Positions 16,819-24,169 of a stretch of 25,152 bases of DNA are shown here, in pieces (position 1 is the first letter of the stretch; each line of letters starts with the position of its first letter). Below the pieces are notes generated by a model, which worked only from the letters and a program-made list of their open reading frames with translations, ran no database searches and was not told the origin of the DNA. This stretch comes from Halobacteriales archaeon SW_9_67_25. Lineage in GTDB: Archaea; Halobacteriota; Halobacteria; Halobacteriales; Haloarculaceae. The position numbers and the translations under genes are program-made. The stretch lies in assembly GCA_003022745.1 (NCBI GenBank), contig PXSU01000077.1, positions 9,034 through 34,185 of the forward strand. Direction: 5' to 3'.

Positions 16819-17493
16819 TTACCTCTCCCACGAGCCGATGGTCGGCCGGTAGTACAGCAAGCCGAGCGCGACCAGGAAGACGACCGTCGAGAGGTCCGTC
16901 GAGTAGGACATGATCGTGCCAACGACCGCCGAGGAACCGCCGAAGACGCCCGAGGACAGCGAGACGAAGACCGGAAAGACGCAGCTGACACACGAGAACA
17001 GGCCGAGTGCGCCCGACAGCACCGCGCCCGCGGCGTCGAGGACGGTCACGTAGACGAGATACGACAGCGCGAGGTAGCCGACGACCCGGAAGGGAACGAG
17101 TGTCACATGGAGCCCGGCACCCGCGAGGGTGATCCGCTCCCAGCCGGGCGAGGCCAGGGCGGCAGTGAGGTCGACGAGTCCATCGGTGTACCCGGCCGGG
17201 ACGGTGCCGACCAGCCCGGCGAGATAGAGCAACACCAGGAGGTACGCCCCGGCGACGGCGGCCGCGATGGCCCGGTGGCGGCGGGACGACGACGGGACCG
17301 TCGTGTGCAGGACCGCCCAGGCCCCCGCGTTGATCCAGACGAACGGGTAGAGGGCGTACCTGAGCCGGAGGACCTGGTCGCCAGCGACGAGGAGGTACGC
17401 GCCGAGGACGACGAGTTCGACGGCGACGACGACCGCGAGTGCCTGGACGTCCCGGCGCTCGCCCGCCGTCGCGAGGCGCGTTTGGACGGCCAT
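16819..17493 (-). CDS. Haloarchaeal membrane protein with SCxxC motif, cox-linked (DUF7546-like)
   Basis: A 224-residue membrane protein with about six hydrophobic helices: ALAVVVAVELVVLGAYLL, YPFVWINAGAWAVL, AIAAAVAGAYLLVLLYLAGL, FRVVGYLALSYLVYVTVL, the segment around GLFSCVSCVFPVFVSL and VVFLVALGLLYY. I do not recognise a function; it resembles a conserved haloarchaeal family (possibly DUF7546) found near cytochrome oxidase genes. The CVSC pair inside or at the edge of a helix followed by a proline could bind copper or act in thiol exchange; this is inference. The start is the ATG at 17493, 4 nt after the stop of the preceding gene; longer frames overlap that gene. Confidence 0.75.
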   Translation of the reverse strand: MAVQTRLATAGERRDVQALAVVVAVELVVLGAYLLVAGDQVLRLRYALYPFVWINAGAWAVLHTTVPSSSRRHRAIAAAVAGAYLLVLLYLAGLVGTVPAGYTDGLVDLTAALASPGWERITLAGAGLHVTLVPFRVVGYLALSYLVYVTVLDAAGAVLSGALGLFSCVSCVFPVFVSLSSGVFGGSSAVVGTIMSYSTDLSTVVFLVALGLLYYRPTIGSWER

Positions 17494-17497
17494 CACG

Positions 17498-17902
17498 CTA
17501 CGCGCCAGCGGTAGCGAGTAACCAGCCCACGACGGCCACGAGGAGGACGGCCCCGAGGGTGATGATCGCCTCCCCGACGGCGTGGGAGTGGGGGTGGCCG
17601 TTCGACCGTGCGGTCGCGTAGACGCCGAGCGCGAGGAAGCCGACCACCAGCGCCGCGACGACCCCGAGGAAGAGGACGACGTTCCCGCCGCCCACGACAA
17701 ACAGCGTCGCGCCGAGCGTGAGGCCGATCAGCACCAGAAACACTACCGTCAGCAGGGCGGAGTCGTCCCCGACCGACACGTCTTCCTTCCGGACGAACTC
17801 GGGCTGGTACTCGTGCCAGGCGCGGCCCCGTGCCACGACGAACGCGACGCCGAGCACGAGCAGCCCCATCAGCGCCGTGCTCAGGAGATACGTGGCTGCC
17901 AT
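17498..17902 (-). CDS. Small haloarchaeal membrane protein, cox-linked, function unknown
   Basis: A 134-residue protein with four hydrophobic helices: YLLSTALMGLLVLGVAFVVA (about 4-23), ALLTVVFLVLIGLTLGATLFVV (about 49-70), VVLFLGVVAALVVGFLALGVY (about 75-95) and AIITLGAVLLVAVVGWLLATAGA (about 112-134). A conserved-looking loop WHEYQPEFVRKEDVSVGDD lies between helix 1 and 2, and SNGHPHSHAVGE, with three histidines, lies before the last helix. Function unknown; the histidines might bind metal, which would suit the oxidase next door. It is transcribed with the 16819 gene (4-nt gap) from its own TATA-like box. Confidence 0.75.
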   Translation of the reverse strand: MAATYLLSTALMGLLVLGVAFVVARGRAWHEYQPEFVRKEDVSVGDDSALLTVVFLVLIGLTLGATLFVVGGGNVVLFLGVVAALVVGFLALGVYATARSNGHPHSHAVGEAIITLGAVLLVAVVGWLLATAGA

Positions 17903-17925
17903 TATCGTCGGTTGGACAGCCGCCC

Positions 17926-17933
17926 GTATAATC
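17926..17933 (-). promoter_or_regulatory. TATA-like box of the two cox-linked membrane protein genes
   Basis: On the minus strand the box reads GATTATAC, centred about 27 nt before the ATG at 17902. Confidence 0.55.
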
Positions 17934-17937
17934 GTTT

Positions 17938-19833
17938 TCAGTCGTCGGCGTCAGTCCGGGCACGCCGGCGGGCCGCCCGCTCGACGAACTCCGGCGGGAG
18001 GTCGTCGATCTCGCCGGCTTGGACCGCCCAGAGGTTCGCGTACAGCCCGTCGGCCGTGAGCAACTCCTCGTGGGTGCCCCGTTCGGCCACCCGGCCGTCC
18101 TCCAGGACGACGACCTCGTCTGCGTCCTTGACAGTCGAGAGCCGGTGGGCGATCACCATGGTCGTCCGGTCCGCGGTGAGCCGGTCTAAGCTGCGCTGGA
18201 TGAGCATCTCGGTCTCCGTATCGACGTCCGAGGTGGCCTCGTCCAGCACCAGAATGTCCGGGTCCCGGAGGATGGCCCGCGCGATGGCCAGGCGCTGGCG
18301 CTGGCCGCCCGAGAGTTTTACCCCGCGCTCGCCGACCATCGTGTCGTACCCGTCGGGGAGGTTGGTGACGAACTCGTGGGCCTCGGCGGCCTCGGCGGCC
18401 ACCCGGATATCGTCGTCGTCCGCGTCGGGCAGCCCGTAGGCGATGTTGTCCCGGACGGTACCGTAGAAGAGGAACGTCTCCTGGCTGACATAACCGATAG
18501 ACTCCCGGAGGCTCGCGACGGTCACGTCCCGGATGTCGGTCCCGTCGACCCTGATAGCTCCCCCGTCGACCTCGTAGAGGCGAAGCAGGAGTTTCACCGC
18601 CGTGGACTTGCCCGCGCCCGTGGGTCCGACCAACGCCAGCGTCTCCCCGCCCTCGATCTCGGCGCTGACCCCCTCGAGGACGGTCTCGTCGTCGTAGCCG
18701 AAGGACACGTCGTCGTACTCGACGTGGCCGTCCTCGACGACCAGCGTTCCGGCACTCTCGTCCTCGGCGATTCGGTTTGGGGTATCCATCAGGCCGAACA
18801 CGCGCTCGGCCGAGGCGTAGGCACGCTGGTACATGTTGATGATCTGCCCGAACTGCGCTATCGGCCAGATGAACCGCTGGGTGTAGAAGATGAACGCGAC
18901 GAACGTCCCCTCGGTGACCCGCCCCTCCAGCACCCAGAGCCCGCCGACGAGGAAGGTGACGACGAAGCCAAGCCCCGACAGCAGGCGCAATCCCGGGAAG
19001 AAGGTGATGCGCGTGCGGATGGCATCCCAGTTGGCGTCGTAGTATTCCTCGGAGACGTCCTCGACGCGCTCGGACTCGTAGGGTTCGGTGGTGCTGGTCT
19101 TGATGACCTGGATGCCGCCGAGGTTGTTCTCCAGCCGGGAGTTCAAGATGCCCACAGAGGAGCGGACGGCGGCGTACTTGGGCTGGATGATCTCGATGAA
19201 CTTCCGCGTGAAGATGGCGATCAGCGGCACCGGCACGAGAGCGACGAGCGCGAGTTGCCAGTTCAAGAGCAGGAGGATAGCGGCGATGCCCAGCACCATC
19301 ACGACCAGCCGGGAGGCGGAGTTGATGCCGTCGTTGAGGAACCGTTCCAGCCTGTTGACGTCGTTCGAGAGCACCGACATCAGTTCCCCGGTCTGCTTGT
19401 CGGTGAAATAGTCCATGTTCAGGCGCTGCATCTCCTCGTAGGTGTCGGTGCGGATGCGGTGCTGGACGCCCTGGGCGAAGCGGTTCCACCCCCAGTTGCG
19501 GGTGTAGTGAAAGCCCGCCGCGAAGGCGAACGCGGCGGCAATGAGCCCGGCTGTGAACCACAACTGTGCCGTCGTCCCGGAGGGCAGCCAGGCTTCGGGG
19601 ACCAGCCAGAGTCGAAAGCCCATCTCGGGGTTGAAGATGGCGTCGATGGCCACCGCGAGCAGGAGTGGCGGGAGCAAATCGAGTACCCGTGAGAGGATAC
19701 TGCTGACGAGGCCGACAGCGAAGTAGCCGGCGTGGTCGCCGCCGTACTCGGTAAAGAGGCGGACCATCGGGCGGTCGACGCGCTCGCGCTCGTCCTCGAA
19801 GGTCTCCTCCTCGGGGCCAGCCTCGATATTCAC
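17938..19833 (-). CDS. ABC transporter, fused permease and ATPase (exporter type)
   Basis: A 631-residue half transporter that works as a dimer. The membrane domain (about residues 25-330) has six helices and typical ABC-exporter loops (MDYFTDKQTGELMSVLSNDVNRLE). The ATPase domain (about 350-600) has Walker A GPTGAGKS (about 401-408), a Q-loop YVSQETFLF, the signature LSGGQRQR (about 507), Walker B ILVLDEATSD and the switch histidine in VIAHRLSTV. The substrate cannot be told; lipid, peptide or drug export are all possible. No ATG fits the N-terminus. I chose the GTG at 19833 (VNIEAGPEEETFEDERE), because the longer open frame to 20007 is arginine-rich and overlaps the DUF192 gene. Confidence 0.92.
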   Translation of the reverse strand: MNIEAGPEEETFEDERERVDRPMVRLFTEYGGDHAGYFAVGLVSSILSRVLDLLPPLLLAVAIDAIFNPEMGFRLWLVPEAWLPSGTTAQLWFTAGLIAAAFAFAAGFHYTRNWGWNRFAQGVQHRIRTDTYEEMQRLNMDYFTDKQTGELMSVLSNDVNRLERFLNDGINSASRLVVMVLGIAAILLLLNWQLALVALVPVPLIAIFTRKFIEIIQPKYAAVRSSVGILNSRLENNLGGIQVIKTSTTEPYESERVEDVSEEYYDANWDAIRTRITFFPGLRLLSGLGFVVTFLVGGLWVLEGRVTEGTFVAFIFYTQRFIWPIAQFGQIINMYQRAYASAERVFGLMDTPNRIAEDESAGTLVVEDGHVEYDDVSFGYDDETVLEGVSAEIEGGETLALVGPTGAGKSTAVKLLLRLYEVDGGAIRVDGTDIRDVTVASLRESIGYVSQETFLFYGTVRDNIAYGLPDADDDDIRVAAEAAEAHEFVTNLPDGYDTMVGERGVKLSGGQRQRLAIARAILRDPDILVLDEATSDVDTETEMLIQRSLDRLTADRTTMVIAHRLSTVKDADEVVVLEDGRVAERGTHEELLTADGLYANLWAVQAGEIDDLPPEFVERAARRRARTDADD

Positions 19834-19870
19834 ACTACAGCAACGGTCTCTGCAGGCAAAAACGGCTCGG

Positions 19871-20365
19871 CTACGCGACGGCCTCGGGAATCTCGACGCT
19901 GTCTCCGACGTCGATTCCGGTCGCGTTCGTGTACCCGCGTGGGACCTCCAGGACGTACTTCCCGCGGCCGGTGTAGGTCTCGGAATCTTCGCCCGGGTCT
20001 GGCGCACTCGCGTGGTGGACGGTCGTGACGGTCCCGTCGGCGCCGACGAAGACGATGTCGATGTCGAAGGACACGTTCCGCATGTGGTAGGTGTAAGTCC
20101 CGTCGCGGGCGTGGACGAACAGCATGCCGGCCCCGCTTTCGAGCGAGTCGGTGCGCATCAGGCCGATCCGGCGCTTCTCCCGCGTGTCTGCGATTCGAAC
20201 GTCGACCGTCGCCAAGCGGGTTTCGTTCTCGTCGTAGACCGTGACGGTCGTCGTCTCGTACTCGTCCGCGTCGACCAGCGCGAGCGGTGGAACGGTCAGC
20301 AGGACCGCGAGGGCCGCCGCGCCGAGCAACGCCGTACCCAGGACTACGGCCTGCCGCCTGTTCAT
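19871..20365 (-). CDS. DUF192 family exported protein
   Basis: A 164-residue protein. An N-terminal signal peptide or membrane anchor (about 5-30, AVVLGTALLGAAALAVLLTVPP) follows the positive start MNRRQ. Then comes the DUF192 domain (about 45-160), with the typical DTREKRRIGLMRTDSLESGAGMLFVH, MRNVSFDIDIVFVGADGTV and GKYVLEVPRGYTNATGIDVGD. The domain forms a small beta-barrel; its function is unknown. It lies outside the membrane by prediction. The ABC transporter gene follows after 37 nt on the same strand, so the two may share a transcript; a weak TATA-like box stands before this gene. Confidence 0.9.
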   Translation of the reverse strand: MNRRQAVVLGTALLGAAALAVLLTVPPLALVDADEYETTTVTVYDENETRLATVDVRIADTREKRRIGLMRTDSLESGAGMLFVHARDGTYTYHMRNVSFDIDIVFVGADGTVTTVHHASAPDPGEDSETYTGRGKYVLEVPRGYTNATGIDVGDSVEIPEAVA

Positions 20366-20388
20366 ACCTGGCGGTAGGCCGAGAGAGA

Positions 20389-20395
20389 CCTAAGC
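20389..20395 (-). promoter_or_regulatory. TATA-like box of DUF192 gene
   Basis: On the minus strand the box reads GCTTAGG, centred about 27 nt before the ATG at 20365. Confidence 0.4.
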
Positions 20396-20428
20396 GTTCT
20401 GGGTGGGTTTTCGACGGAGAGGGTAAGG

Positions 20429-20434
20429 GTTATT
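20429..20434 (+). promoter_or_regulatory. TATA-like box of tRNA-Val
   Basis: GTTATT is centred about 28 nt before the first base of the tRNA and is preceded by a purine-rich stretch that could serve as BRE. Confidence 0.45.
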
Positions 20435-20459
20435 CCGCCGGCTGAACTTGTGCCGCCTG

Positions 20460-20533
20460 GGGTTCGTGGTCTAGTCGGTTATGACGCGGCCTTTACAAGG
20501 CCGAGGTCGGCGGTTCGAACCCGCCCGAACCCA
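20460..20533 (+). tRNA. tRNA-Val (anticodon UAC)
   Basis: A complete 74-nt cloverleaf without intron. The acceptor stem is GGGTTCG paired with CGAACCC, with discriminator base A at 20533. The D arm is GTC/GAC. The anticodon stem is CGGCC/GGCCG with loop TTTACAA, giving anticodon TAC, which reads valine codons GTA and GTG. The variable loop is AGGTC. The T arm is GGCGG/CCGCC with loop TTCGAAC. The 3' CCA is not encoded (CTA follows), as expected when it is added after RNase Z cleavage. The Nif3-like ATG follows at 20536. Confidence 0.95.
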
Positions 20534-20535
20534 CT

Positions 20536-21303
20536 ATGCGCTGTTCTGAGCTGTGTGCGCGCCTCGACGAGCGACTGGACACGGCGGCGTACGCGGACGT
20601 CGACGCGAGCGCGAACGGCCTGCAGGTCGGCCCTGCCGACGCCAGCGTCGGGCACGTCGCGTTCGCGGTCGACGCCGCCGTCGCCACGATCAAGGCGGCC
20701 CGCGAGGCCGGCGCCGACCTCCTCGTGACCCACCACGGCCTCTCCTGGGGCGGCATCGACCGCGTGACCGGGTCCCACTACCGCCGGATCGCGCCACTCA
20801 TCGAGGGCGATATCGCGCTGTACGTCTCGCACCTGCCCCTCGACGGTCACCAGGACCTGGGCAACGCCGCCGGCGTCGCGGATACCCTCGGCCTGGCCGA
20901 ACGCGTTCCGTTCGGCGAACTTGGGGGCGAGCACATCGGACAGTGCGGCACCGCCTCCGAACCTTGCACTCCCGGAGAACTCCGCGAGAGGCTGGCTGCG
21001 GGACTCGATACCGGCGACGGCGAGGTCCGGGTACTCGACTTCGGGCCCCCGGAGATTCGCGACGTGGCCATCGTGACCGGGAGCGGGGCCGACTGGCTCG
21101 AGGAGGCCGTCGACGCGGGCGCCGACGCGCTGGTCACCGGCGAGGGGAAAGGAAAGGTCTACCACGAGGCCCGCGAGGCCGGCATCAGCGTAGTACTGGC
21201 CGGCCACTACGCCACCGAAACCTTCGGTGTCCGGGCGCTCGCAGACCTCGTCGGCGAGTGGGGTCCCGAGACGTCGTTCGTCGACCACCCGACCGGGCTG
21301 TAG
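20536..21303 (+). CDS. Nif3-like dinuclear metal centre protein
   Basis: A 255-residue protein of the NIF3/DUF34 family, hexameric rings with a two-metal site. Metal-site phrases: DLLVTHHGLSWGG (about residues 56-68, the HH pair), YVSHLPLDGHQDLGNAAGVAD (about 96-116, with the conserved D and N) and the C-terminal GEGKGKVYHEAREAGISVVLAGHYATETFGV (about 202-232), with H and E ligands. The biological role is uncertain; links to metal handling and to GTP cyclohydrolase-type chemistry have been suggested. Its ATG is only 2 nt after the last base of tRNA-Val, so the mRNA is probably freed by tRNA 3' processing and is then almost leaderless. Confidence 0.9.
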   Translation: MRCSELCARLDERLDTAAYADVDASANGLQVGPADASVGHVAFAVDAAVATIKAAREAGADLLVTHHGLSWGGIDRVTGSHYRRIAPLIEGDIALYVSHLPLDGHQDLGNAAGVADTLGLAERVPFGELGGEHIGQCGTASEPCTPGELRERLAAGLDTGDGEVRVLDFGPPEIRDVAIVTGSGADWLEEAVDAGADALVTGEGKGKVYHEAREAGISVVLAGHYATETFGVRALADLVGEWGPETSFVDHPTGL

Positions 21304-21369
21304 GCCCCTGCCGCCGGTCCCGGCGACGACAACCACGGCGTTGAAACCCCCGGGTCCCCCATCGGGGGC

Positions 21370-22383
21370 ATGACCGAGGACGGCGACCGCGAGGAGTTCG
21401 GCCACAACCCGGTGGGCCACGCCGACATCCGGGCGGGCATGACCGTCGACGACCTCGCGCGTGCCTACGGCGACGCCAGCATCGGCGCACGGGCCGTCTC
21501 CGAGGCCGTCGATGTGACCGCCGAGATGGTCGGCCGCGAGGACACGACCGTGTTCATGGGGCTGGCCGGCGCGATGGTGCCCGCGGGGATGCGTACCCTC
21601 GTGGCGGACCTCCTCCGGGATGGCTACGTCGACGCCCTCGTGACGACCGGCGCGACGCTGACTCACGACGCCATCGAGGCCATCGGCGGCAAGCACCACC
21701 ACGGCCGCGAGGACCACCCCGAGCGCTCGGCCCATGAACACGACGAACAGCTCCGCGAGGAGGGCATCGACCGCATCTACGACGTCTACCTCCCCCAGGA
21801 ACACTTCACGGCCTTCGAGTCGCACCTCCGCGAGGAGGTGTTCCCCGCCCTCGCCGGAGCGGAGACAGTCGGAATCCAGCGGCTGACCGCCGAACTCGGG
21901 CGGGCCAACACGGCGGTCAACGACCGCGAGGACATCGCGGCCGGGCCGGGTATCGCCGCCGCGGCACACCACCACGACGTTCCCATCTACTGTCCCGCCA
22001 TCCAGGACTCGGTGCTGGGATTGCAGGCCTGGATGTACGCACAGCGGTCGGCGCTGACGCTCGATGCGCTGGCGGACATGGACGGGCTGAACGACCGGGC
22101 GTTCGCGGCCGACCGCGCCGGAGCGTTCGTCGTCGGCGGCGGCGTCCCGAAGAACTTCGTGTTGCAGACGATGCTGGTCGTCCCCGGGGCCTACGATTAC
22201 GGCGTCCAGTTGACGATGGACCCGGCCGAGACCGGGGGACTCTCCGGCGCGTCGCTGGACGAGGCCCGCTCGTGGGGCAAACTCGAACCGGATGCGCGGA
22301 ACGTCTCCGTCTACGCCGACGCGACCATCACGCTGCCACTCGTCGTGGCTGCCGTACGGGAGCGGCTGGCCTCGGGCGCCTGA
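21370..22383 (+). CDS. dys: Deoxyhypusine synthase
   Basis: A 337-residue deoxyhypusine synthase, which moves the aminobutyl group to a lysine of archaeal initiation factor 5A (aIF5A), the first step of hypusine-type modification. In haloarchaea agmatine may replace spermidine as donor. Marks: VFMGLAGAMVPAGMRTLVADLL (about 58-79), the NAD site VTTGATLTHDAIEAIGG, YCPAIQDSVLGLQAWMY, VVGGGVPKNFVLQ, GLSGASLDEARSWGKLEPDARN with the intermediate-forming lysine K304, and VYADATITLPLVVAA. Full length, starting at the ATG 66 nt after the Nif3 stop. A 5-bp hairpin (CCCCC-ATC-GGGGG, 21356-21368) lies directly before the start; its role is unclear. Confidence 0.95.
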   Translation: MTEDGDREEFGHNPVGHADIRAGMTVDDLARAYGDASIGARAVSEAVDVTAEMVGREDTTVFMGLAGAMVPAGMRTLVADLLRDGYVDALVTTGATLTHDAIEAIGGKHHHGREDHPERSAHEHDEQLREEGIDRIYDVYLPQEHFTAFESHLREEVFPALAGAETVGIQRLTAELGRANTAVNDREDIAAGPGIAAAAHHHDVPIYCPAIQDSVLGLQAWMYAQRSALTLDALADMDGLNDRAFAADRAGAFVVGGGVPKNFVLQTMLVVPGAYDYGVQLTMDPAETGGLSGASLDEARSWGKLEPDARNVSVYADATITLPLVVAAVRERLASGA

Positions 22384-22393
22384 TTTCGGGTGG

Positions 22394-22924
22394 CTAGTTC
22401 CGGTACTCCGCGACGATGTTCTCCAGGGGACCGCGCACCTGTCCCTCGCCCTCGACCTCGCCGGTGGGGTGGATGTGGTACTGTTCGCCCATCTTTCCGA
22501 CGGTCAGCACACCGTCGTCAAGGTCGGTCTGCCAGTCGGCGTCCTCGAGGCGCGCCTGCAGGTCGCTCATCGCGACGGCGCCCTCCTCTGTGACGGCGGT
22601 TACCTCCGCCTCCTCGAGGACCCGGAGGCGGGATTCCGGGAAGTGGTAGAGCTTCACGCCCGCCTCCTGTGTGCCCTCGTAGAGGTCGGCTGGCTCGGTC
22701 CCGGTCCAGTCGGGCCAGTGGCGCTCCAGCCCGGACTCGACGAACGCGACCACCACCACCGGTTCGTCTTCGTCGTAGTCGGGGTTGTCCGCCGCCACGG
22801 CCCGTCGCTGGCCCCCCTCCGGCTCGATCACCCACTCCCCGATCGGCGTCTCCGAGTGATGGAGAACGACCGCGAGGTTGGGCTCGTCGTCGTCGGTGTC
22901 TATGACGTAGTCGCCAGGCTCCAT
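22394..22924 (-). CDS. Conserved haloarchaeal hypothetical protein
   Basis: A 176-residue, acidic, soluble protein. It starts MEPGDYVIDTDDDEPNLAVVLHH and contains the rare phrase DYDEDEPVVVVAFVESGLERHWPDW (about 53-77), then KLYHFPESRLRVLEEAE and a C-terminal GKMGEQYHIHPTGEVEGEG. I know the beginning as a conserved haloarchaeal protein of unknown function; I do not see an enzyme motif. The much longer frame that reaches 24130 joins it by chance to the preceding gene. The ATG at 22924 with a TATA-like box about 30 nt upstream (22952-22957) is the natural start. Confidence 0.75.
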   Translation of the reverse strand: MEPGDYVIDTDDDEPNLAVVLHHSETPIGEWVIEPEGGQRRAVAADNPDYDEDEPVVVVAFVESGLERHWPDWTGTEPADLYEGTQEAGVKLYHFPESRLRVLEEAEVTAVTEEGAVAMSDLQARLEDADWQTDLDDGVLTVGKMGEQYHIHPTGEVEGEGQVRGPLENIVAEYRN

Positions 22925-22951
22925 CTCGGTGGCTGTTCGTCCGGTCCACTC

Positions 22952-22957
22952 AAATTT
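22952..22957 (-). promoter_or_regulatory. TATA-like box of the conserved hypothetical gene
   Basis: AAATTT lies about 30 nt before the ATG at 22924 in the short gap after the HTH gene's stop, suggesting that this gene is transcribed on its own with only a few nt of leader. Confidence 0.45.
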
Positions 22958-22986
22958 CGTTCGGCTTGCCCCGGCCGCGGGCACGA

Positions 22987-24130
22987 TCAGACGTCCTCCT
23001 CGAAGGGAGAACCTGCGGCCTCCGGTTCGTGGCCCGCCTTGCTGATGATGTTCTCCCGGCCGACCCTGAGTTTGCTGATTTCGCCCTCCTCGTCCATCTC
23101 GGAGAGGAGCATGCTGACCTTCGATTTCGACCACTCCGTCTCCTCGACGATGTCGACCTGTTTCATCCGCCCGCCGTTCTCCTCGAGCAACCGCAACACG
23201 CGGTCCTCGTCGCTGAGCAGTTCCGCCTCGGTGACCGGCGAGCCCGCGGCGTCCGACGCCGGCGCGGTCGCGTCCGCCCCGGCCTCCGTCGCTGCGCTGG
23301 CCCCGTCGGTACTCCCCGTCGCGGTGCCCAGTCCGCCGCCGCTCCCGGGCCGCCCGAGGACCGCCCGAGGACCCGCCGTCGGGCGACGCCGCTGCCGTCG
23401 GCGTGGGGTTCGAGGACCCGGGGCTGTCGGTCGCTGGTGCGTCCCCGTCGGTCGCCCGCTCGGCGGGGACGAACGCCACGTACGGGCGCTGGTCTGCGAA
23501 GCTCCGCTCGCCGAACCAGGTGACGGTTTCGCTGGCTGTGAGGTTCTCCTCGGCGGACTGGGAGTCCGGCGGCGGGTCGACCGACGCGAAGACGAGTCCC
23601 TCGCCCCTGGCGATGACGAGGCGCTGGCCGCTGTCGACGAACATTCCACCCTCGAAGACGTCGTCGACGACGACCCGCTCCCCGTCGGTCCGGGCGAAGT
23701 TCGTCCACCGGAAGGAGAGTTCGACGACGCCGCGAGTCCGGCCCAGTTCCACGACCCGGGCATCCCGCTGGAAGTCCGTGGCGTTCATCTCGCGGCCGGT
23801 CGCGTTCGTGCCGAAGGCGGCGAGACGCCGTGCGCGCGCCCTGAAGTTGCGAAACGCCGAGGTCTCGTTTTTCTCGAACTCCTCTGCGAAGGCCTCGAAC
23901 TGCTCCCGTTCGGACTCGTTTTCGAGGGGCCTGCTGGCCCGGACGGTCCACCGGACCGAGCCGTCGGCGTGGACGCGGATCTCGAACTCGGCGTTCGTGA
24001 ACCCCTCGGGTGTCGTCTGGGGCTGGACCGACCGCTGTGCGTCGGCCGGCGCCGCACTCGCCGATAGCCCGCCCACGAACCCGGCGGTAACGATGACGAG
24101 CGCGACTCCGGCGGCGACCCAGGGGTCCAT
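22987..24130 (-). pseudogene. Membrane-anchored HTH regulator, frame broken before the HTH domain
   Basis: From the ATG at 24130 one frame gives a signal or anchor helix (WVAAGVALVIVTAGFVGGL) and an exported domain of about 200 residues (DUF7345-like: FTNAEFEIRVHADGSVRWTV, FVDSGQRLVIARGEGLVFASV), then a Pro/Ser/Gly linker ending near SPDGGSSGG (about 23375). The sequel is in the next frame: SGGGLGTATG, an acidic linker and a winged HTH (LLSDEDRVLRLLEENGGRMKQVDIVEETEWSKSKVSMLLSEMDEEG), ending FEEDV at 22987. Relatives have a second membrane helix between linker and HTH; here it is missing. Without it the HTH would sit outside the cell, so I read a deletion plus frameshift (11-bp tandem repeat at 23352-23373). 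Sequence error is possible. Confidence 0.7.
23352..23373. repeat. 11-bp perfect tandem repeat at the frame break
   Basis: GCCCGAGGACC occurs twice in a row (23352-23362 and 23363-23373). The unit is not a multiple of three, so any change of copy number shifts the frame. It lies exactly where the HTH regulator's two frames meet. Confidence 0.8.
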
Positions 24131-24153
24131 CTATCGGAACATCAACCAACGAC

Positions 24154-24164
24154 GAAATAAAATC
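24154..24164 (-). promoter_or_regulatory. TATA-like box of the HTH regulator gene
   Basis: On the minus strand the region reads GATTTTATTTC, centred about 28 nt before the ATG at 24130. It is a strong AT-rich box in GC-rich surroundings. Confidence 0.55.
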
Positions 24165-24169
24165 TGTCC

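Noticed and set aside
19834..20007. Longer N-terminus of the ABC transporter
   Set aside because: Arg/Ser/Pro-rich residues overlapping the DUF192 gene on the same strand in another frame; the GTG at 19833 suits the family.
21356..21368. Hairpin before dys as a riboswitch or attenuator
   Set aside because: Only 5 bp with a 3-nt loop and probably at or upstream of the transcription start; no larger structure supports it.
22394..24130. A single 578-residue protein
   Set aside because: It joins the sensory domain of the HTH protein to the next gene through an Arg-rich shadow; the HTH in the other frame is clearly the real sequence.
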